A stretch of DNA of 64,000 bases from Acanthosepion lycidas (GCA_963932145.1 OZ010573.1:22388565-22452564); one strand, 5' to 3'; counted from the first letter of the stretch, positions 1 through 11,395 are shown. Made by a program: numbers and translations. The notes: generated by a model not told the origin, from the sequence alone.

Positions 1-1296
1 ACACTCAATATTTACATTTCTGCTCCCCCCGTGCCGCCATTCTGGACGGCATACCGTTTGCGCCGTGTAAATCGGCAGTCTGATTAACTCATCAAGCGTA
101 ATCGAGAGCCGCCATATTTTTACCATCTGCCGGCGGTGTTTTTTTGTTTTTGATTTTGTTTCGTTTATTGTTATTTTTCTTTTGCAAAAAAGCACGAGCC
201 CGGCCGATATTAATTTGGGCATAGAGATACTAAAACTGCACCCTCAACTCCTTTTCTTTTTTTTTCTTTTTTTTCTTTTCTGTTTTTTTTTTTTTTTTTT
301 TTTTTTGTAATACGTACATATGTAGTGGGAGAACGTCCGAAAAGACGATGGATGTCAGTCAGTTACCCGATCCCCCAAAATGAAAACACGCAGCAACAGA
401 AATGTCACCTTCAACCTTGTGAGAAGCTTTTCAATGCAACACGAGATGTTTATACAGAATAATGAATTTTGAAATTTGCTAGTTTGTTAAATTCGCCGGT
501 GAATGTTCCGTCCACGACAACCGGCTCGGCGCCATCTTTTTTCGGGACCCGGTCTGGGTTTCTCTATCTTCATAAACCCGGTGATGTTCTTTTCTCCCTA
601 ATCTTTTAGTCAAGGTTAGAAAATTGTTGTAAATAAAATAATACTATAATAATATTCATAACTGAATGTCCATTAGGTTTAAAATGTGAAATATCTGTCT
701 AGTTATGAAGCTATTTAATTTAGTATCATTATTTGTACTTATTACGTTTTTCAGGAGGAGTAATCGGCCAGACAAAGTGATACCGTATCTACTCAATACA
801 CCAGTACCCTCTTTATTATTTTTCAGATCTTCTACTCTCTAGAAAATACTCTTTGAGACTGTTCAAAGCTCTCCAATAATGATGAACTCAACCGTTCAAT
901 TTATGTTCTATTTTTCATTTTTTTTCGTAGGGTCAAGAAGTTTTCCTTTTTTTTATTTCAGTTTGATTTGCTCAAACAGTGACATCTTTGGGTGAAATGG
1001 TAAAAAAGAGAAATTCAATAAGAATTTCTATTTTAGTTTTATGATGATAAAATCTTCTTTTGAATATCAAAACATCATTGAATTGTATATGTTTTATTCA
1101 ATAAGAGAGATTTTGGTTTATGTATATGCCAACCAAGTCGTTTGCACAATTCCCCGTGGATAAACATTCCTACCCAGTCATATCTAATTTTGGATTCAAA
1201 GCCAAATTGCTTAACTGATAATATCGTCTCTATCTCTGTCTCGTCTGCATTTGCTATTTTCTTATGACCTGCCTTATCTTGGTCTTCTTCTTCTTC
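1..1296. other. No gene seen; low-copy sequence with T tract
   Basis: The first 600 bases are richer in CpG than most of the window and match no repeat recognised elsewhere in it. A pyrimidine/T tract lies at about 249-306. From 600 to 1296 the sequence is plain AT-rich DNA with stops in every frame. No exon, RNA gene or transposon end was recognised. Confidence 0.5.

Positions 1297-1353
<57 letters not shown>
1297..1353. repeat. (TTA)n microsatellite
   Basis: About 19 near-perfect TTA units. A similar but shorter triplet tract (TTA then TAG) lies at about 1868-1925. Confidence 0.95.
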
Positions 1354-2027
1354 CTGGGTGTCTTGTACTGATATAATAGGTTGGATTGGGTTCAGTTAGT
1401 GAATTTTACGACCTATCAACAATTGTTAAAATTATACTTACGTCTATAGGTCAAAATGGGTCGTGTTTATACCTGTGTTTATGGGTAAGCATTGGTCTTA
1501 CTATTTTTTTTTTTTTTTTTTTTATAAAAGCTGCATATAAAGTTAAAGATGAGATCCAATTCGTACTAAATTCGGGTCGGATAACCCAGTCCGTTCAGAT
1601 GGTCTCCGATTGAGAATGTTCCCAAATATTTTGATCTGAGACCCAAATTGATTTGAACGCTTCAGCCATCAAACTTAAAAGAAATCTTATTCGACACGCA
1701 GATACGATACTTACTCACTACTCCTGTTCATGAACAGAGATGCACAGTGTGTTAAATTCAGACAACTGATAAGCAACTATGTTACTGAACGGGATATGTA
1801 CACTTTAACACCTCAAATAAAGACCATAAAGCATGCGAATCAGGACTAGTGTAGCATTAGGGCATTTTTTTATTATTATTATTATTATCATTATTAGTAG
1901 TAGTAGTATTAATAGTAGCAATAGTATGTTGATACAACTTTGTGTATCTTTGTAAGAAAAGACAAAACAATATATGAACAACGACAAAATGTGCAGAAGA
2001 AAAATGGACGCATATATTTTCAATGTG
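1354..2027. other. No gene seen
   Basis: AT-rich sequence with a T run at about 1505-1523 and the second triplet tract near 1868-1925. Short open frames here have no recognisable similarity. Confidence 0.5.
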
Positions 2028-2165
2028 CCAGTGGTGTAATGGTTAACCGTCCCGAACGAGAAATCGGCGATACTGAGTTCTAATTCCGGTCGAGTTCGTT
2101 ACTTTCACGGCCGTAAAAACGCATAATGACTGAATTTCTTGTGCTGTCAGTTAAGCAATATACCG
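2028..2165 (+). mobile_element. SINE-A fragment, tRNA-like head
   Basis: It carries the A-box-like stretch GTGGTGTAATGGTTAACCGT and a B-box-like stretch GAGTTCTAATTCCGGTCGAG. These align in order with the heads of the fuller SINE-A copies at 3010, 32428 and 55897. It is divergent and lacks the 3' body. Confidence 0.6.
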
Positions 2166-2599
2166 CAGGTGGTTATAGTGTCTACTTCTCATCTAAGAAC
2201 ACATCAATGTCTCCATAAGTAGGAAGTTTCATTTTGAATCGCGCTGTGAAAGATAGTAAAGCCTGGCTATTTTAATGCTTCTTTCAAGAAATCTTCTCCC
2301 TTGTGTATATTGAGATAAGTAACAACAAGTAATGGATTCGCAGGCAGTAAGCTGATATTCTATTCAAGATGTTTCGTCGGAATATAAAAACAATCATAAA
2401 ATCTTAATCTAAGTATATAGCATTTCCAATTCTTGATTTTAAGAGCATTATGATTTCAATATTATTTGCAGTTGACTTAATTATGGAATTTTACAACATA
2501 AAACCAGACGCTATGTATAATGCGCACCCTAAATTTTAAGATGAAAAATCCATGATAAAATCACACTACAAATTTTTTCTGCGAAGAAACTAAAAATAA
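2166..2599. other. No gene seen
   Basis: AT-rich unique sequence. No repeat or coding signal was recognised. Confidence 0.45.
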
Positions 2600-2990
2600 T
2601 TTTCCGTTCATGGCTCTCCACAACATTCTACTCTTTGCAGTTCTTAGCAATCTTTGTCTTTTTCTTATCCCTCCTAGTCTATATTCTGTAATTTACACGT
2701 GTTCTTTAGGTATGTTACTCGCTGTTTCTCTCTGCCTCTCTTGTTTTCAGTATGTCTTGCGCGTGTAAAATTCTCCAAGCCTATTTTCATAATGCGTCAT
2801 AGAAAGTTCAAGTCTTTAAGAGCATCTTTGTTTTTACCATTTTATTTAAAAATTCTTCATTGCTCACATGTTTTATCCATAACATTCTCAGCATCCTTCT
2901 GTAGAACTACATTTGTTTCTTCAAGTCTCTTATTCATCTATGAGGAAATTGTCCAGCATACATTGCCGTATAAGGGGACTGATACTAGAT
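2600..2990 (-). mobile_element. LINE-2 3' tail, degraded
   Basis: The reverse complement contains the end of a non-LTR retrotransposon ORF2. Pieces matching the pattern 'FLGHIMRK-GLENFTLTGHIEGKR' of other window copies are visible but broken by stops. The same block order (TTGCAGTTCTTA, then GTATGTTAC, then TTCTCCAAGCCT) occurs in the better copy at 61866-62225. It is a 5'-truncated, inactive copy. Confidence 0.55.
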
Positions 2991-3009
2991 AGAATTTCAC
3001 CAAAAATAT

Positions 3010-3322
3010 AGTAAGGTAGGTAGGGGAATCAACTGTTTAATGTTTCTTTTCGGATTCGGAAAGCCGAGTTCGAATTCCAGTCAAATTCATTACATTCACT
3101 TACTTGCTAATAGCCTTGGGAAAGGTATGAACCCTTTTCTTCACTCACGCCAGCTATGGGTAAATAGCAGGTCAGACCGGATACTCTGGCCTTGGATGAC
3201 AACTGGTCTACCGCAGAAAGAAATGGCAACCTACTGTAGGAAAAAATCTACCTCGTCAGTCATGTATCGAAAGATACATGATCGCCTAAGCGTGTATCAC
3301 GTATAGCACATAACTGACTGAA
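3010..3322 (+). mobile_element. SINE-A, nearly full length
   Basis: From about 3050 it runs through the B-box-like GAGTTCGAATTCCAGTC, then the body (CATTACATTCACTTAC, GGTAAATAGCAGG-like, GGCAACCTACTG) and the hairpin tail GTATCGAAAGATACATG. It ends in ACTGACTGA. The A-box region is degraded. Several other copies in both orientations share this body, so it is a tRNA-derived SINE. Similar families are known from octopus, but the family name was not checked. Confidence 0.8.
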
Positions 3323-3754
3323 TGTTTCTTTATTATCAGAATCTTTGAATACTTAAATATTCTGACTTTATTTGAGAAAATAAGGAAAAGAACTTTCATT
3401 TTCAGCCCCTTTCAAATTAATATTTATGGCCCTACTCTTGAAAAGCTTGAAATTAATCCCTTTTTAAGTGTATCTCGCCATCAAAAGTGCATTTCACTGT
3501 TATAACATGGACATGAATGTAAAATAGCTAATGTCCCCACATTAGCTGAAGTTTTTTCATTTACATGCTTAATCGAGAAATATTTGCTCCATCGAGTGGA
3601 GCCGGAAATTCATACTTTGCACATAAATAACACGCAGAAACTTAAATTAGGTGCTGAAGTTGATTTGACACGCTTAAGTTATACAATATTAAATAGAGTA
3701 TGATACACTGGTTTGCTCGGATTGTTGTCGGGATTACATTTATTATCGACGCAA
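3323..3754. other. No gene seen
   Basis: AT-rich sequence of no recognisable origin. Confidence 0.45.
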
Positions 3755-4345
3755 CGTAACAATCAAGATGAAGATCTCTATATAGAAATGACAATTCTTA
3801 ATCTGAAAAAAATATAAGAAAAAATATTACATCGGTACGGAGTCGATGCAGTACCTGGTGAGAAGCAGAAAACCTTCGGTAATTAATTGTCCAGCCAAAA
3901 TGTGAATAAAGCAACAGAAATGAAGACACTTTTCTGGGCTAAAAAATTCTATCATAATGAAAATTACTCATCTGACAAATTCCGATAAAAATTATTGCAT
4001 CAGTACAGATTCGGCGTCATACGCGATTAGAGGCGACTAAAAAGCGGCAACAAAGACTGGTACAGCAAAAATGTCACGAACAACTTTGATGAAAACACTG
4101 CGTAATAATGGTCATTCCTAATCTAAAAAATTCTGACAAAAATTATAACCTTGCTAGGTACCTGACATAATACACGATTAGATACAGAAAACCTCTAGCA
4201 AAGATTGGCCAAGTTGTCGACGAAAACAACCAAGATGAAGATACTTGTCAAAACAAAACCAATATATAATAATCGTAATTCATCGTCTGAAACATTCAAG
4301 CCTGAAATACGGCACTTAGCAAATCCAAGTACTATCTTTCCCGAT
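3755..4345. repeat. Degenerate ~155-165 bp tandem repeat, about 3.5 units
   Basis: Successive units share ordered landmarks: AACAA..AAGATGAAGA, then CCTAATCTGAAAAATTC-like, then AAAAATTATTGCAT-like, a CGCGATTAGA-like block, AACCTCTAGCAAAGATTGG-like and AATGTCACG/GTCGACGA. Units begin near 3755, 3905, 4080 and 4230. They are strongly diverged from each other, which suggests an old local satellite-like array. Confidence 0.6.
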
Positions 4346-4359
4346 TAAAACTTGCTAAT

Positions 4360-4949
4360 ATAAAGGATGTTCCAATAATTTGGACCGATTTAAATGTGAA
4401 CTAAGATTAAGCGTCTAATGATGTTTTTTTCTTTTTCTTTCAGATTTAACAACTTAAGTCTTTGGCAATTTCAACCATGGAAAGATTAACAATCAAACAC
4501 CGTGTTAAAGTTATCGAAGTCTATTACAAAAATGGACGTTCACACAGAATTAAAATGAGAAGTTCCCAGGTCGCATCATCTCTTGAGACAACGAAGTCAA
4601 TTGGCCACCACGATCGTGCGACTTGACGCCTTTAGAACTCTTCCTTTGGGGTCATTTCAAAAGCAAGATCTATGCAAAAAAGCCAACAACAATTCAACAA
4701 CTGAAGGATGAGATAATAAGGCATATTGGTGAGATCGAGGAGCAACTATGCAGAGACGTCATCAAAAATTTTGACCATCGAGTAGAGATGTGCCGGCGAA
4801 GCCTTGGCGGACATTTGAGCGATATTATTTTTCACACATAATTGCCATGACTTAAATAACATGATCCAATAGAGAAATAAATAATGTTTCACCAATAACG
4901 CTGATTTATAAACTGCTGACATTGATCCGTCTTAATGAAATACCCTATA
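4360..4949 (+). mobile_element. Internally deleted Tc1/mariner-superfamily element
   Basis: Imperfect terminal inverted repeats are visible. The left end is TATAAAGGATGTTCC and the right end, reverse complemented, is TATAGGGTATTTCATTAAGA. Between them lie the first ~20 codons and the last ~75 codons of a transposase with the catalytic middle missing. This is a typical non-autonomous deletion derivative. Confidence 0.7.
4476..4841 (+). pseudogene. Mariner-type transposase, N- and C-terminal remnants fused by deletion
   Basis: The product would cut and paste the element. The N-terminus MERLTIKHRVKVIEVYYKNG resembles the helix-turn-helix start (DUF4817 type) of a transposase group common in arthropods and molluscs. 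A deletion then joins it to NWPPRSCDLTPLELFLWGHF. That segment holds the ...PPRSPDLTP..FFLWG block, which carries the last catalytic acidic residue in the family. The tail ends GGHLSDIIFHT. The first two catalytic aspartates are absent and at least one stop interrupts the junction, so it is inactive. Confidence 0.75.
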
Positions 4950-5401
4950 TTTAAATGGAGATAACTTTTCTTCATTATTTATTTAAAGAATAGATTTCCC
5001 CTAGGAAAAAGAAGCCAGCAGAAGTCAATTTCTTCTTTATATTTCCTAGGAAGTTCAAATGTTGATTGGAAGACTGTGTTGCACCATTCTTTTCAAATAC
5101 TTAGTTTCTTATTACATTTCAGATTGTGTTAAAAACGCTTATTAACAGCTAATTGAACACGAAACGATATATGAGAATGGCTTGTCTTTTATGCAGTCCA
5201 TAGCCACCCAACAGTTCGTTGATTCAAAAGAGAATCAAGATTGAAAGCTAATGTAAAAACTATGATTTGATTGATGAACCATTAAAGACTGTCCTGCATC
5301 TTTTGTAGTTATGTTTGGAAAGCTGAATACGTATATTTTAACACCTCCAAAATGAAACTTCTATCCTTTAATCATCATAAAAAAAACAATTTTTATTCGT
5401 C
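4950..5401. other. No gene seen
   Basis: AT-rich sequence between two transposon remnants, with no recognisable element. Confidence 0.4.
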
Positions 5402-6142
5402 ATCAATATGGCGGATGCTAGCCTGATGAAACTTTATACGCCTCTTCTTGGGCTTATGCTTTCTACTGACATGATGTGTAGCAATTGTATAGAATCAATT
5501 GCTAGGTCTGTTGTTAAGAAGGTTGCTTCACCGTATCACGTCAAACATTTTTTATTGTTAGAAACCATTTCGCACATTTATAAAATCTGCCACTCGCCCG
5601 TGCATTGAATATTGTTGCCATATTTAGTCTGATGCTCTGACTATATATCTAGATATTCTCGATAAGATTCAAAGAAGAGCCTGTAAGGTTATAGGTCCTG
5701 ACCTGGCATCTTGACTTCAGTCACTTTCCCACCGCCGGGACGTGGCTTCCTTCTGTCTTTTCTATAAATATTTTCATTGCAATTATTCTAATGAGCTTTC
5801 ATCTTTGGTATCTCGACTGCATGAATCTAAGCGTACTACTAGATTTCCAGTTGGGTCTCATTGTTGAAATAGCTAGAAGCAACCGTAAGTCCTATTCTAA
5901 TGGTTTCTTTTCTCGTATTTCTCAGGTGTAGAACTCACTTCTGATTCCTTGCTTCCCTGTCACCTATAATATTCACAAATTTAAATACGACGTCAAGCGC
6001 AATCTTCTGTCTTCCTGAAACCTGTTCTTTTATTGTCCTTCCTCCAAACTAGTGTCTTCTCATTCTCTTCCACTCTAAGTAACCCATTGCGTCTGAGTGG
6101 CATTATCGCCTTGCTTGGGTTGAAATCATTTTTTAAAAAATC
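5402..6142 (+). mobile_element. LINE-1 3' end (CR1/Jockey-type non-LTR retrotransposon)
   Basis: Stops and frameshifts interrupt a reverse-transcriptase C-terminus: KIQRRACKVIG, then HRRDVASFCLFYKYFH, and KFKYDVKRNLLSS near 5980. The 3' untranslated block with TTGCGTCTGAGTGGC..CTTGCTTGGGTTGAA is shared with copies ending near 24955, 60025 and 61674. It finishes in an A-rich tail at about 6135. It is a 5'-truncated dead copy. Confidence 0.75.
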
Positions 6143-6931
6143 GTTTCTGGTTTGTTCTTCTTTCAGCAACACGTCAGCTCGCTGCTTTCTATCGGTTGAT
6201 GGCATTTCGAAGTCAATGTTCTGCTTGTCACTTTGCATTCTTATTAGTTTGTCAAACATGAATCAACGAATAAGGGATGGTGCTGGCAAAGTCAATAGAA
6301 ACACATGTTTTTTGCGGCATTGTGCATTGCCTCCGTAGGAGACAAGCGACCGGGGGCTAGAAGGTGGGGGGGTGGAATGGAAGAGAATGACGCAAGAAGG
6401 AGTGTGTGTGGAAAGGCGTTGTAGGAGATAGAAAAAGAAAGGTTAGGAGAGAAAGTAGCGAGAGGGGGAGGGAGGAAAGAGGGAGGGAGTGAAAGGAGGA
6501 GGTTAAACTAAGTGGAGTTTTTAAAAAGAGGACAGCGAAAATAAATAAATAAATAAATGAAGTTATACAGAAAAATATGACAAAATATAAGTATATTGAC
6601 TGACTGAAAAACTGAGTGAAACGTAAGTGTAAAAGCAAAAGGCTATTAAAATGGGGAACAAGAATTTAAGAAAATAATTAAAAAAAAAATGATGGAAAAG
6701 GGATGAACAATTAAAAAATAGACACAAAAATAAATAAAAAAAATAAAAGAAAGACAGAAAAAAGATAACAATTTAGATTGCCCTGCCGTAGAGCAATAGC
6801 TTGCAAACTAGTCTCACCGATGATGGCAATCGTAATAGGTTTGTATGCCTCATATATGTAACCCTTTAACAAATTAGGCTAAAAACCTAGCAAATAAATT
6901 GGACTCATTTCCATAGAGTTGTATGCACCTC
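6143..6931. other. No gene; purine-rich stretch
   Basis: From 6361 to about 6780 the plus strand is strongly purine-rich (GAGGGGGAGGGAGG, then A-rich with AAATAAATAAATAAATGA). The remainder is nondescript. The open frames seen here are products of base composition. Confidence 0.6.
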
Positions 6932-7010
6932 GGCGTTGGGTAACGGTTAACGAGGCTAGTCATACAACTGAGTTCGCTCCTCGCTGGATACCCCAACACA
7001 AAATTTGACA
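6932..7010 (+). mobile_element. SINE-B head, tRNA-like
   Basis: CACCTCGGCGTTGGGTAACG and GAGTTCGCTCCTCGCTGG correspond to the A-box and B-box regions of the better SINE-B copies at 22566 and 35523. It is truncated after the head. Confidence 0.6.
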
Positions 7011-7056
7011 TTAATTAATCAACAAAAGTTGAAACGTCGTAAAATTGACAGAACTG

Positions 7057-7115
7057 AATCCGTAGTCATGATAGATAATCCGTAGTCATGATAGATAATC
7101 CGTAGTCATGATAGA
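7057..7115. repeat. 20-bp tandem repeat, three units
   Basis: Unit AATCCGTAGTCATGATAGAT is repeated three times with almost no divergence, so the duplication is recent. Confidence 0.95.
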
Positions 7116-7225
7116 GGCGATAATCTCACAGACAACTGCTAAACTACCGGGTTTGATTCTCACTGAATGACCAACATTCTGTATATTTTGCTAGACATAA
7201 CAAAACAAAGGTTTAAGAACTCTTT
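7116..7225 (+). mobile_element. tRNA-like SINE fragment
   Basis: GGGTTTGATTCTCACTGAAT resembles a tRNA T-arm/B box. It is followed by an AACAAAACAAAGGTTTAAG tail like that of other SINE-B-type copies. The 5' part runs into the 20-bp tandem repeat. Confidence 0.4.
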
Positions 7226-7344
7226 TTATATACTAAATTTCACGCAATACCAGACTCGAGAGGTACTCAAGGTAGAGGATAACGGTCCTGATGAATGAAG
7301 TGTGTGGCATGAATTGAAGAGAAGATAATAGGAAGTGTAGGTTA

Positions 7345-7745
7345 TGAGGATCACGAGGAAAGATGACGATTGATTATTGACTTGAACAGGTCAAGATTCA
7401 ATTGTTCAAGGAAGCACCAACGTAAAAGTACACACAAAATGGCAGTTCTTGAGAGAAAAAAAAGCTGCTTAAGTAGACCTTTCTTCTTACATTTGCAACA
7501 CTGAGGAAATAAGGGTGACTCGACTCTGTTGATGTGGCATGGTGTCTTCTAGCTGTGAAGGTCTGAACTGGTTGGATTAAATACTGGATATCATCTGAAC
7601 ATTTGCCATGGAAATAGCAATAGAGTAGCTTTTGTGGGAAAGTTGTTGGTGAGTGGAAAACGAGTCTTCCTACACAAGATGATCTATTAAGGCTGGAAAG
7701 TGAAGATTGGGAAGCGCCAATCAAGATAGGGCCGAAATGCTCCAT
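7345..7745 (-). mobile_element. LINE reverse-transcriptase C-terminus fragment
   Basis: An open frame of 115 codons on the minus strand aligns with the tail of CR1/Jockey-type ORF2. CYFHGKCSDDIQYLIQPVQT corresponds to 'YRYFHGKCSDEL..LIPP', and RRHHATSTESSHPYFLSV precedes a segment like 'FFPRTATLWN'. It is a diverged relative of LINE-1 in the opposite orientation to the other copies. The frame is incomplete at both ends. Confidence 0.6.
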
Positions 7746-7804
7746 TTTGGGTCTATGCTGACTCTTGCAAAGAAAGCATGGCAGAATAATAATAATAGCG
7801 GGTA

Positions 7805-7990
7805 TAGTTTAACCCGGATATAAGATACATGGATATAAGAGAAACCCGGATATAAGAGCGATTTTCTCTGGTCCCAAATTAGAGCCATACTGACTTAAAC
7901 AAAATAGACCAAACCCGGATATAAGAGAAACCCGGATATAAAATACTTCTTTTCCGGTCCCGACAACTCTCTTATATCCGGGTTACACTG
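7805..7990. mobile_element. Pogo/Tigger-like MITE
   Basis: A 186-bp element whose ends are inverted repeats: left TAGTTTAACCCGGATATAAG, right (reverse complement) CAGTGTAACCCGGATATAAG. It is flanked by TA. The motif AACCCGGATATAAGAGA recurs inside in direct and inverted form. TA flanks and a CAGTG-type end fit the pogo/Tigger branch of Tc1/mariner. The family assignment is inference. Confidence 0.7.
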
Positions 7991-9042
7991 TAGTTACAAC
8001 AAGAGAAAGATGATAAGAGGAAGTTGTTGGAAAACCTGATAAAAATGATGTCTGCGAAAATATAGTATAAAAAATAGAAAGAAAAAGAAAGACAGCTAAA
8101 ATTTACAAAGAAAAGAGAAGAAAAATGCTGATAACCAAATGAAGGATAAAAAAAAAAACAGAAAAAAATAACGATTACTGTAATGAAAACTCGGACTCTA
8201 GTTCGGTTTAACGTACCTTTATTAAACATAACTGAAGGGTCTTGCCGTTTTGTCTAAGACGGTGTGACTTATTTATACAAATCAGAAGACAGGGGAGGTA
8301 ACTGGTTTGTTTCAGCCACAATTACTAAGTATGTGATTAAAATGGAAAAAGAGTAAAGAAAAAAGAAAGTGAGAAAAGATCAAGCGAAAGGATTGTGTGA
8401 CAAGAACAAACAATACCAATAGAAAAGACAGCCTCCTCCTCTTCCTCCTCCTACTACTACTGATAATAAAAAATAATGAAGAGAACAAAGAAGGAGAGGA
8501 AAAACGAGGAATACTGAGAAAGAAAAACTTAAAACGTGTCAAATTATGAACTGGGTAAGGCAAACTACCATTGCTGCTATATGTTTAGTTAGGCTTAAGA
8601 TGTTATGTTTTCTACTCGGCATGGTTATTTTGCATTGCCGCTTTGTCTTGGACCATTAAGTTATTGCTCTTCCTGGTGGAAGTTATCATTGACAAGACAG
8701 ATAACCACAAATTGGGGATAAGACGGATAAAATCCACTCACGCATGCGCATGAAATGGTGACAGGAAAAAAAAAGAAAGGAAATATAAAAACAGGACTCG
8801 AAAAAGGGAGACGACGAAAAGAACAAAAAGTTAAAGGAAGGAAACCAGATTTTAAAAAAATAAAATAAAAAGAAGTTTCAAAAAAGAGAAATAAATAAAG
8901 CAGGGATATTTCGTATGAATTTTCTTGCTGGTGACATTTATATTTACCTTACAATGTTTTATCAAGATTTTCTTCTATTCCTATCACTATAGACGCAGAA
9001 AAGAGGCGAAAATGTTTCCAACGTATTGCGGAAATGAGTAAA
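7991..9042. other. No gene; purine-rich non-coding sequence
   Basis: Long A/G-biased runs at about 8040-8170, 8335-8530 and 8760-8900 create minus-strand open frames rich in Phe, Ser and Leu. None has recognisable domains. A sequence near 8175-8310 with CTTTATTAAACA could be an old LTR or polyadenylation region, but this is weak. Confidence 0.55.
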
Positions 9043-9133
9043 ATATATAAGGGTCGTATTTAATTTAGAAACTCTATAAGGATAATTTATAAAAACTATA
9101 GAGTTTCTAAATTAAATACAACCCTTATATATT
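9043..9133. repeat. Palindromic AT-rich element
   Basis: The arm ATATATAAGGGTCGTATTTA (9043 onward, about 36 bp) pairs with its inverted copy ending near 9133 across an 18-bp spacer. A third partial copy (AAATACGACCCGTATATA) follows at about 9146-9165. This is probably a small foldback MITE. Confidence 0.75.
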
Positions 9134-9203
9134 AGACTAATCGTTTAAATACGACCCGTATATAATAGACGAACCGTTTATTTATTAAACACTCTGTCCG
9201 TTA

Positions 9204-9450
9204 TGCGACATGCGTGATATCTTTCGAGGCAGATTTTTTTCCTGCAGTAGATTGCCATTTCCTTCTGCGGTAGACCAGTTGTCATCCAAGGCGCTCTGTC
9301 CTACTATTTACCCATAGCTGGGGGACAAGAAGAGGATTCATACCTTTCGCAAGGGTATTAGCACTTACGTGATGTAATGCATTCGACTGGAATTCGAACT
9401 CGGCTCTCCGATTCCTCAATCCGAGCCGTTATCCATTACTCCACCTTAAA
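9204..9450 (-). mobile_element. SINE-A
   Basis: Reverse-oriented copy. From high to low coordinate it reads tRNA-like head (GAGTTCGAATTCCAGTCGAA), body with ACCCATAGCTGGG (plus-strand sense) and a remnant tail near 9205-9230. The hairpin tail is partly lost. Confidence 0.8.
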
Positions 9451-9514
9451 CAGTAGATTTATTTATTTTCATCTACTGCCATGAATATTCAAGAAATCTT
9501 ATTAAAAAATATAC

Positions 9515-9600
9515 GCACTCTGGCAGGATTCGAACTAGCGTCCTCCTGTGTAGCAGGAATGGTCGTTAGATCCGACGTGCTCTCGACTGCAATGAAGTAA
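9515..9600 (-). mobile_element. tRNA-like sequence
   Basis: The minus strand contains CTAGTTCGAATCCTGCC, a near-perfect tRNA B box, with a possible acceptor-like pairing and an A-box-like GTCGAGAGCACGTCGG upstream. No CCA end or clean cloverleaf was drawn, so a SINE head or tRNA pseudogene is more likely than a working tRNA. An adjacent segment (9450-9510) resembles sequence at 53700-53810 and 56195-56250. Confidence 0.4.
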
Positions 9601-9956
9601 TGTAAATAAAAGGCGCCTCTTCATGGTATAAAAGTCGGTAAGTTGGACTTATAAAATATTTAGGGGAAGGATCATTCCTTAGTAGGAGCCCAATACTTCT
9701 AGCTTTGTGCCAAAACTAAGCTAGGTTTAGTAAATAAGAATTTGTTGTAGAATGCACGGCCTCCCGAAACTGTCATCGCCACAAGGAACGAAAAGGTTTG
9801 GTCACTTCTTGATTTGGACATTTTCAATTTTTCTTACACTTTAAAAAATCACATCGTATGAGCATATTTTTTTGGCTTCTGTAGACGGATCAATTTACAA
9901 TAAATTTACCCAGAAAACTGGACCCCTTTATTAACTTATATGAAATTTTATGTTAT
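9601..9956. other. No gene; SINE-B-like tail fragment
   Basis: At about 9685-9750, CTTTGTGCCAAAACTAAGC matches the tail seen at 45870 and 47460. The rest is unrecognised. Confidence 0.4.
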
Positions 9957-9958
9957 AC

Positions 9959-10015
<57 letters not shown>

Positions 10016-10016
10016 A
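9957..10016. repeat. (TA)n(TG)n microsatellite
   Basis: About 12 TA units followed directly by about 16 TG units. Confidence 0.95.
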
Positions 10017-10385
10017 AAAGTGTGTGTATATAAATATCAATAAATATATATATATGTATAATTATTTATATATTATATGCGCGGTACTTATTAGAAAGCG
10101 CTCAATATCAGAGATAGAGCTAACATACATACATATGTCATATCCGAAACTGCCCACATATGTTTATATATGTATGAGTCCCGACGGACGACCAAGTATG
10201 TATATGTGTCTGCATAAATCGATGTTTGCGTCAGTACGATGAAAAAACGATGAAGTTTCCCCCACCACTTCCACAATAACACCAATAAACGCGATCTACA
10301 TAAAACCAAAATTTAAAAAAAATTAATCAGTTTGTCTGACGATCGCTAAAGCGTGAAACCAAGAGTCACAAGCTCACATCTATCC

Positions 10386-10387
<2 letters not shown>
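10017..10387. other. No gene seen
   Basis: Degenerate TA/CATA-rich sequence passing into unrecognised DNA with a tRNA-like trace (GAAACCAAGAGTC) near 10355. Confidence 0.4.

Positions 10388-10432
<45 letters not shown>
10388..10432. repeat. (TA)n microsatellite
   Basis: Uninterrupted TA run abutting dispersed repeat C. Confidence 0.95.
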
Positions 10433-10434
<2 letters not shown>

Positions 10435-10645
10435 TAAAGACAAAACGTAAACTTTTCTTTAGCAACACGTTTCGCCCTCTGATGGACTTACATTTGCCTT
10501 TATCAAGGCAAATTTTTAAATTTAAGAACGTTGATAAATATTCTTTAGGGTAACTGTGAAAGTCAAGTTAAACTATGGAAGATGTTAAGTGATAGAATTT
10601 AATGCTTAATAAACAAAAGTGAGTAAATGTTATTCTTGAAACTTT
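10433..10645 (+). repeat. Dispersed repeat C, copy 1
   Basis: Shares with copies at 11180 and 34336 the ordered blocks CTCTGATG.., TTTATCAAGGC, TTTAAGAACGTTxATAAATATTC, GTGAAAGTCAAG, AGTGATAGAATTTAATGC and AACAAAAGTGAGTAAATGTT. The element class is unknown. The ends next to TA tracts and a GCGAAACG-like motif on the minus strand recall Penelope-like elements, but no protein supports that. Confidence 0.7.
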
Positions 10646-11179
10646 TCTATATTTATAATGTAACTATTATTTATTATATTATTTTAATTTAATAAAACAT
10701 GTATTTACACCCTCATGCAAATTAATTGAAACAATCGCTTTAGTTTCCTTTCATTCATCATACAGTCAGTTTGGAGTGGCAGGGTGTAATCAATTTCTGT
10801 TTTTTTTTTCTCAGATTAGGTCATTTGCAGTAATGTGCAGTAATATTAATCTATTTTCGCGTGTATAATGAAATTTGTTAGGCCCCGAAAAATATTGAAA
10901 AATATTGCATCATCCTTGATTGTATTAGGGTTTTATCACGCCAAGACACTATTATCTCGACTGTCGATTAGTTGTCCTACAGACATTTAGAGCCGTGGAA
11001 ATGCCCTAATGAACCTCGGCTAGAAACATCACTGATTATGTGTACCAAAGTATCCAATAGATGTATTTTACGAAAGTATATATTATGGGAAGATGTACTT
11101 TTTAAACGTCCAGCTTTAAAACCATTATTAGAATTTAATAAATAAAGACAAAAGGAAACCATTACCGGCGAATTTAATT
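10646..11179. other. No gene seen
   Basis: AT-rich sequence with a T run near 10800. The segment at 11140-11180 may be the beginning of repeat C copy 2. Confidence 0.4.
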
Positions 11180-11395
11180 CCCTGATAGACTTTATCAAGG
11201 CTACTGCAAGGATTTTATTTTGCCACAAGTATTTATCAACAAAAGTAAAGATGTTGTTAGATTTACAAATTTTTAAAATTTAAGAACGTTCATAAATATT
11301 CATTGGGTTAACTGTGAAAGTCAAGGTAAACTATGGAGGATGCTAAGTGATAGAATTTAATGCTTAATAAACAAAAGTGAGTAAATGTTGCAATT
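11180..11395 (+). repeat. Dispersed repeat C, copy 2
   Basis: Very similar to copy 1 over its 3' 130 bp and 750 bp downstream of it in the same orientation. It retains the GGATTTTATTTTGC block that copy 1 has lost and copy 3 keeps. Confidence 0.75.

Noticed and set aside
9515..9600. A functional tRNA gene
   Set aside because: A good B box is present, but I could not draw a complete cloverleaf and similar tRNA-like heads belong to SINEs here.
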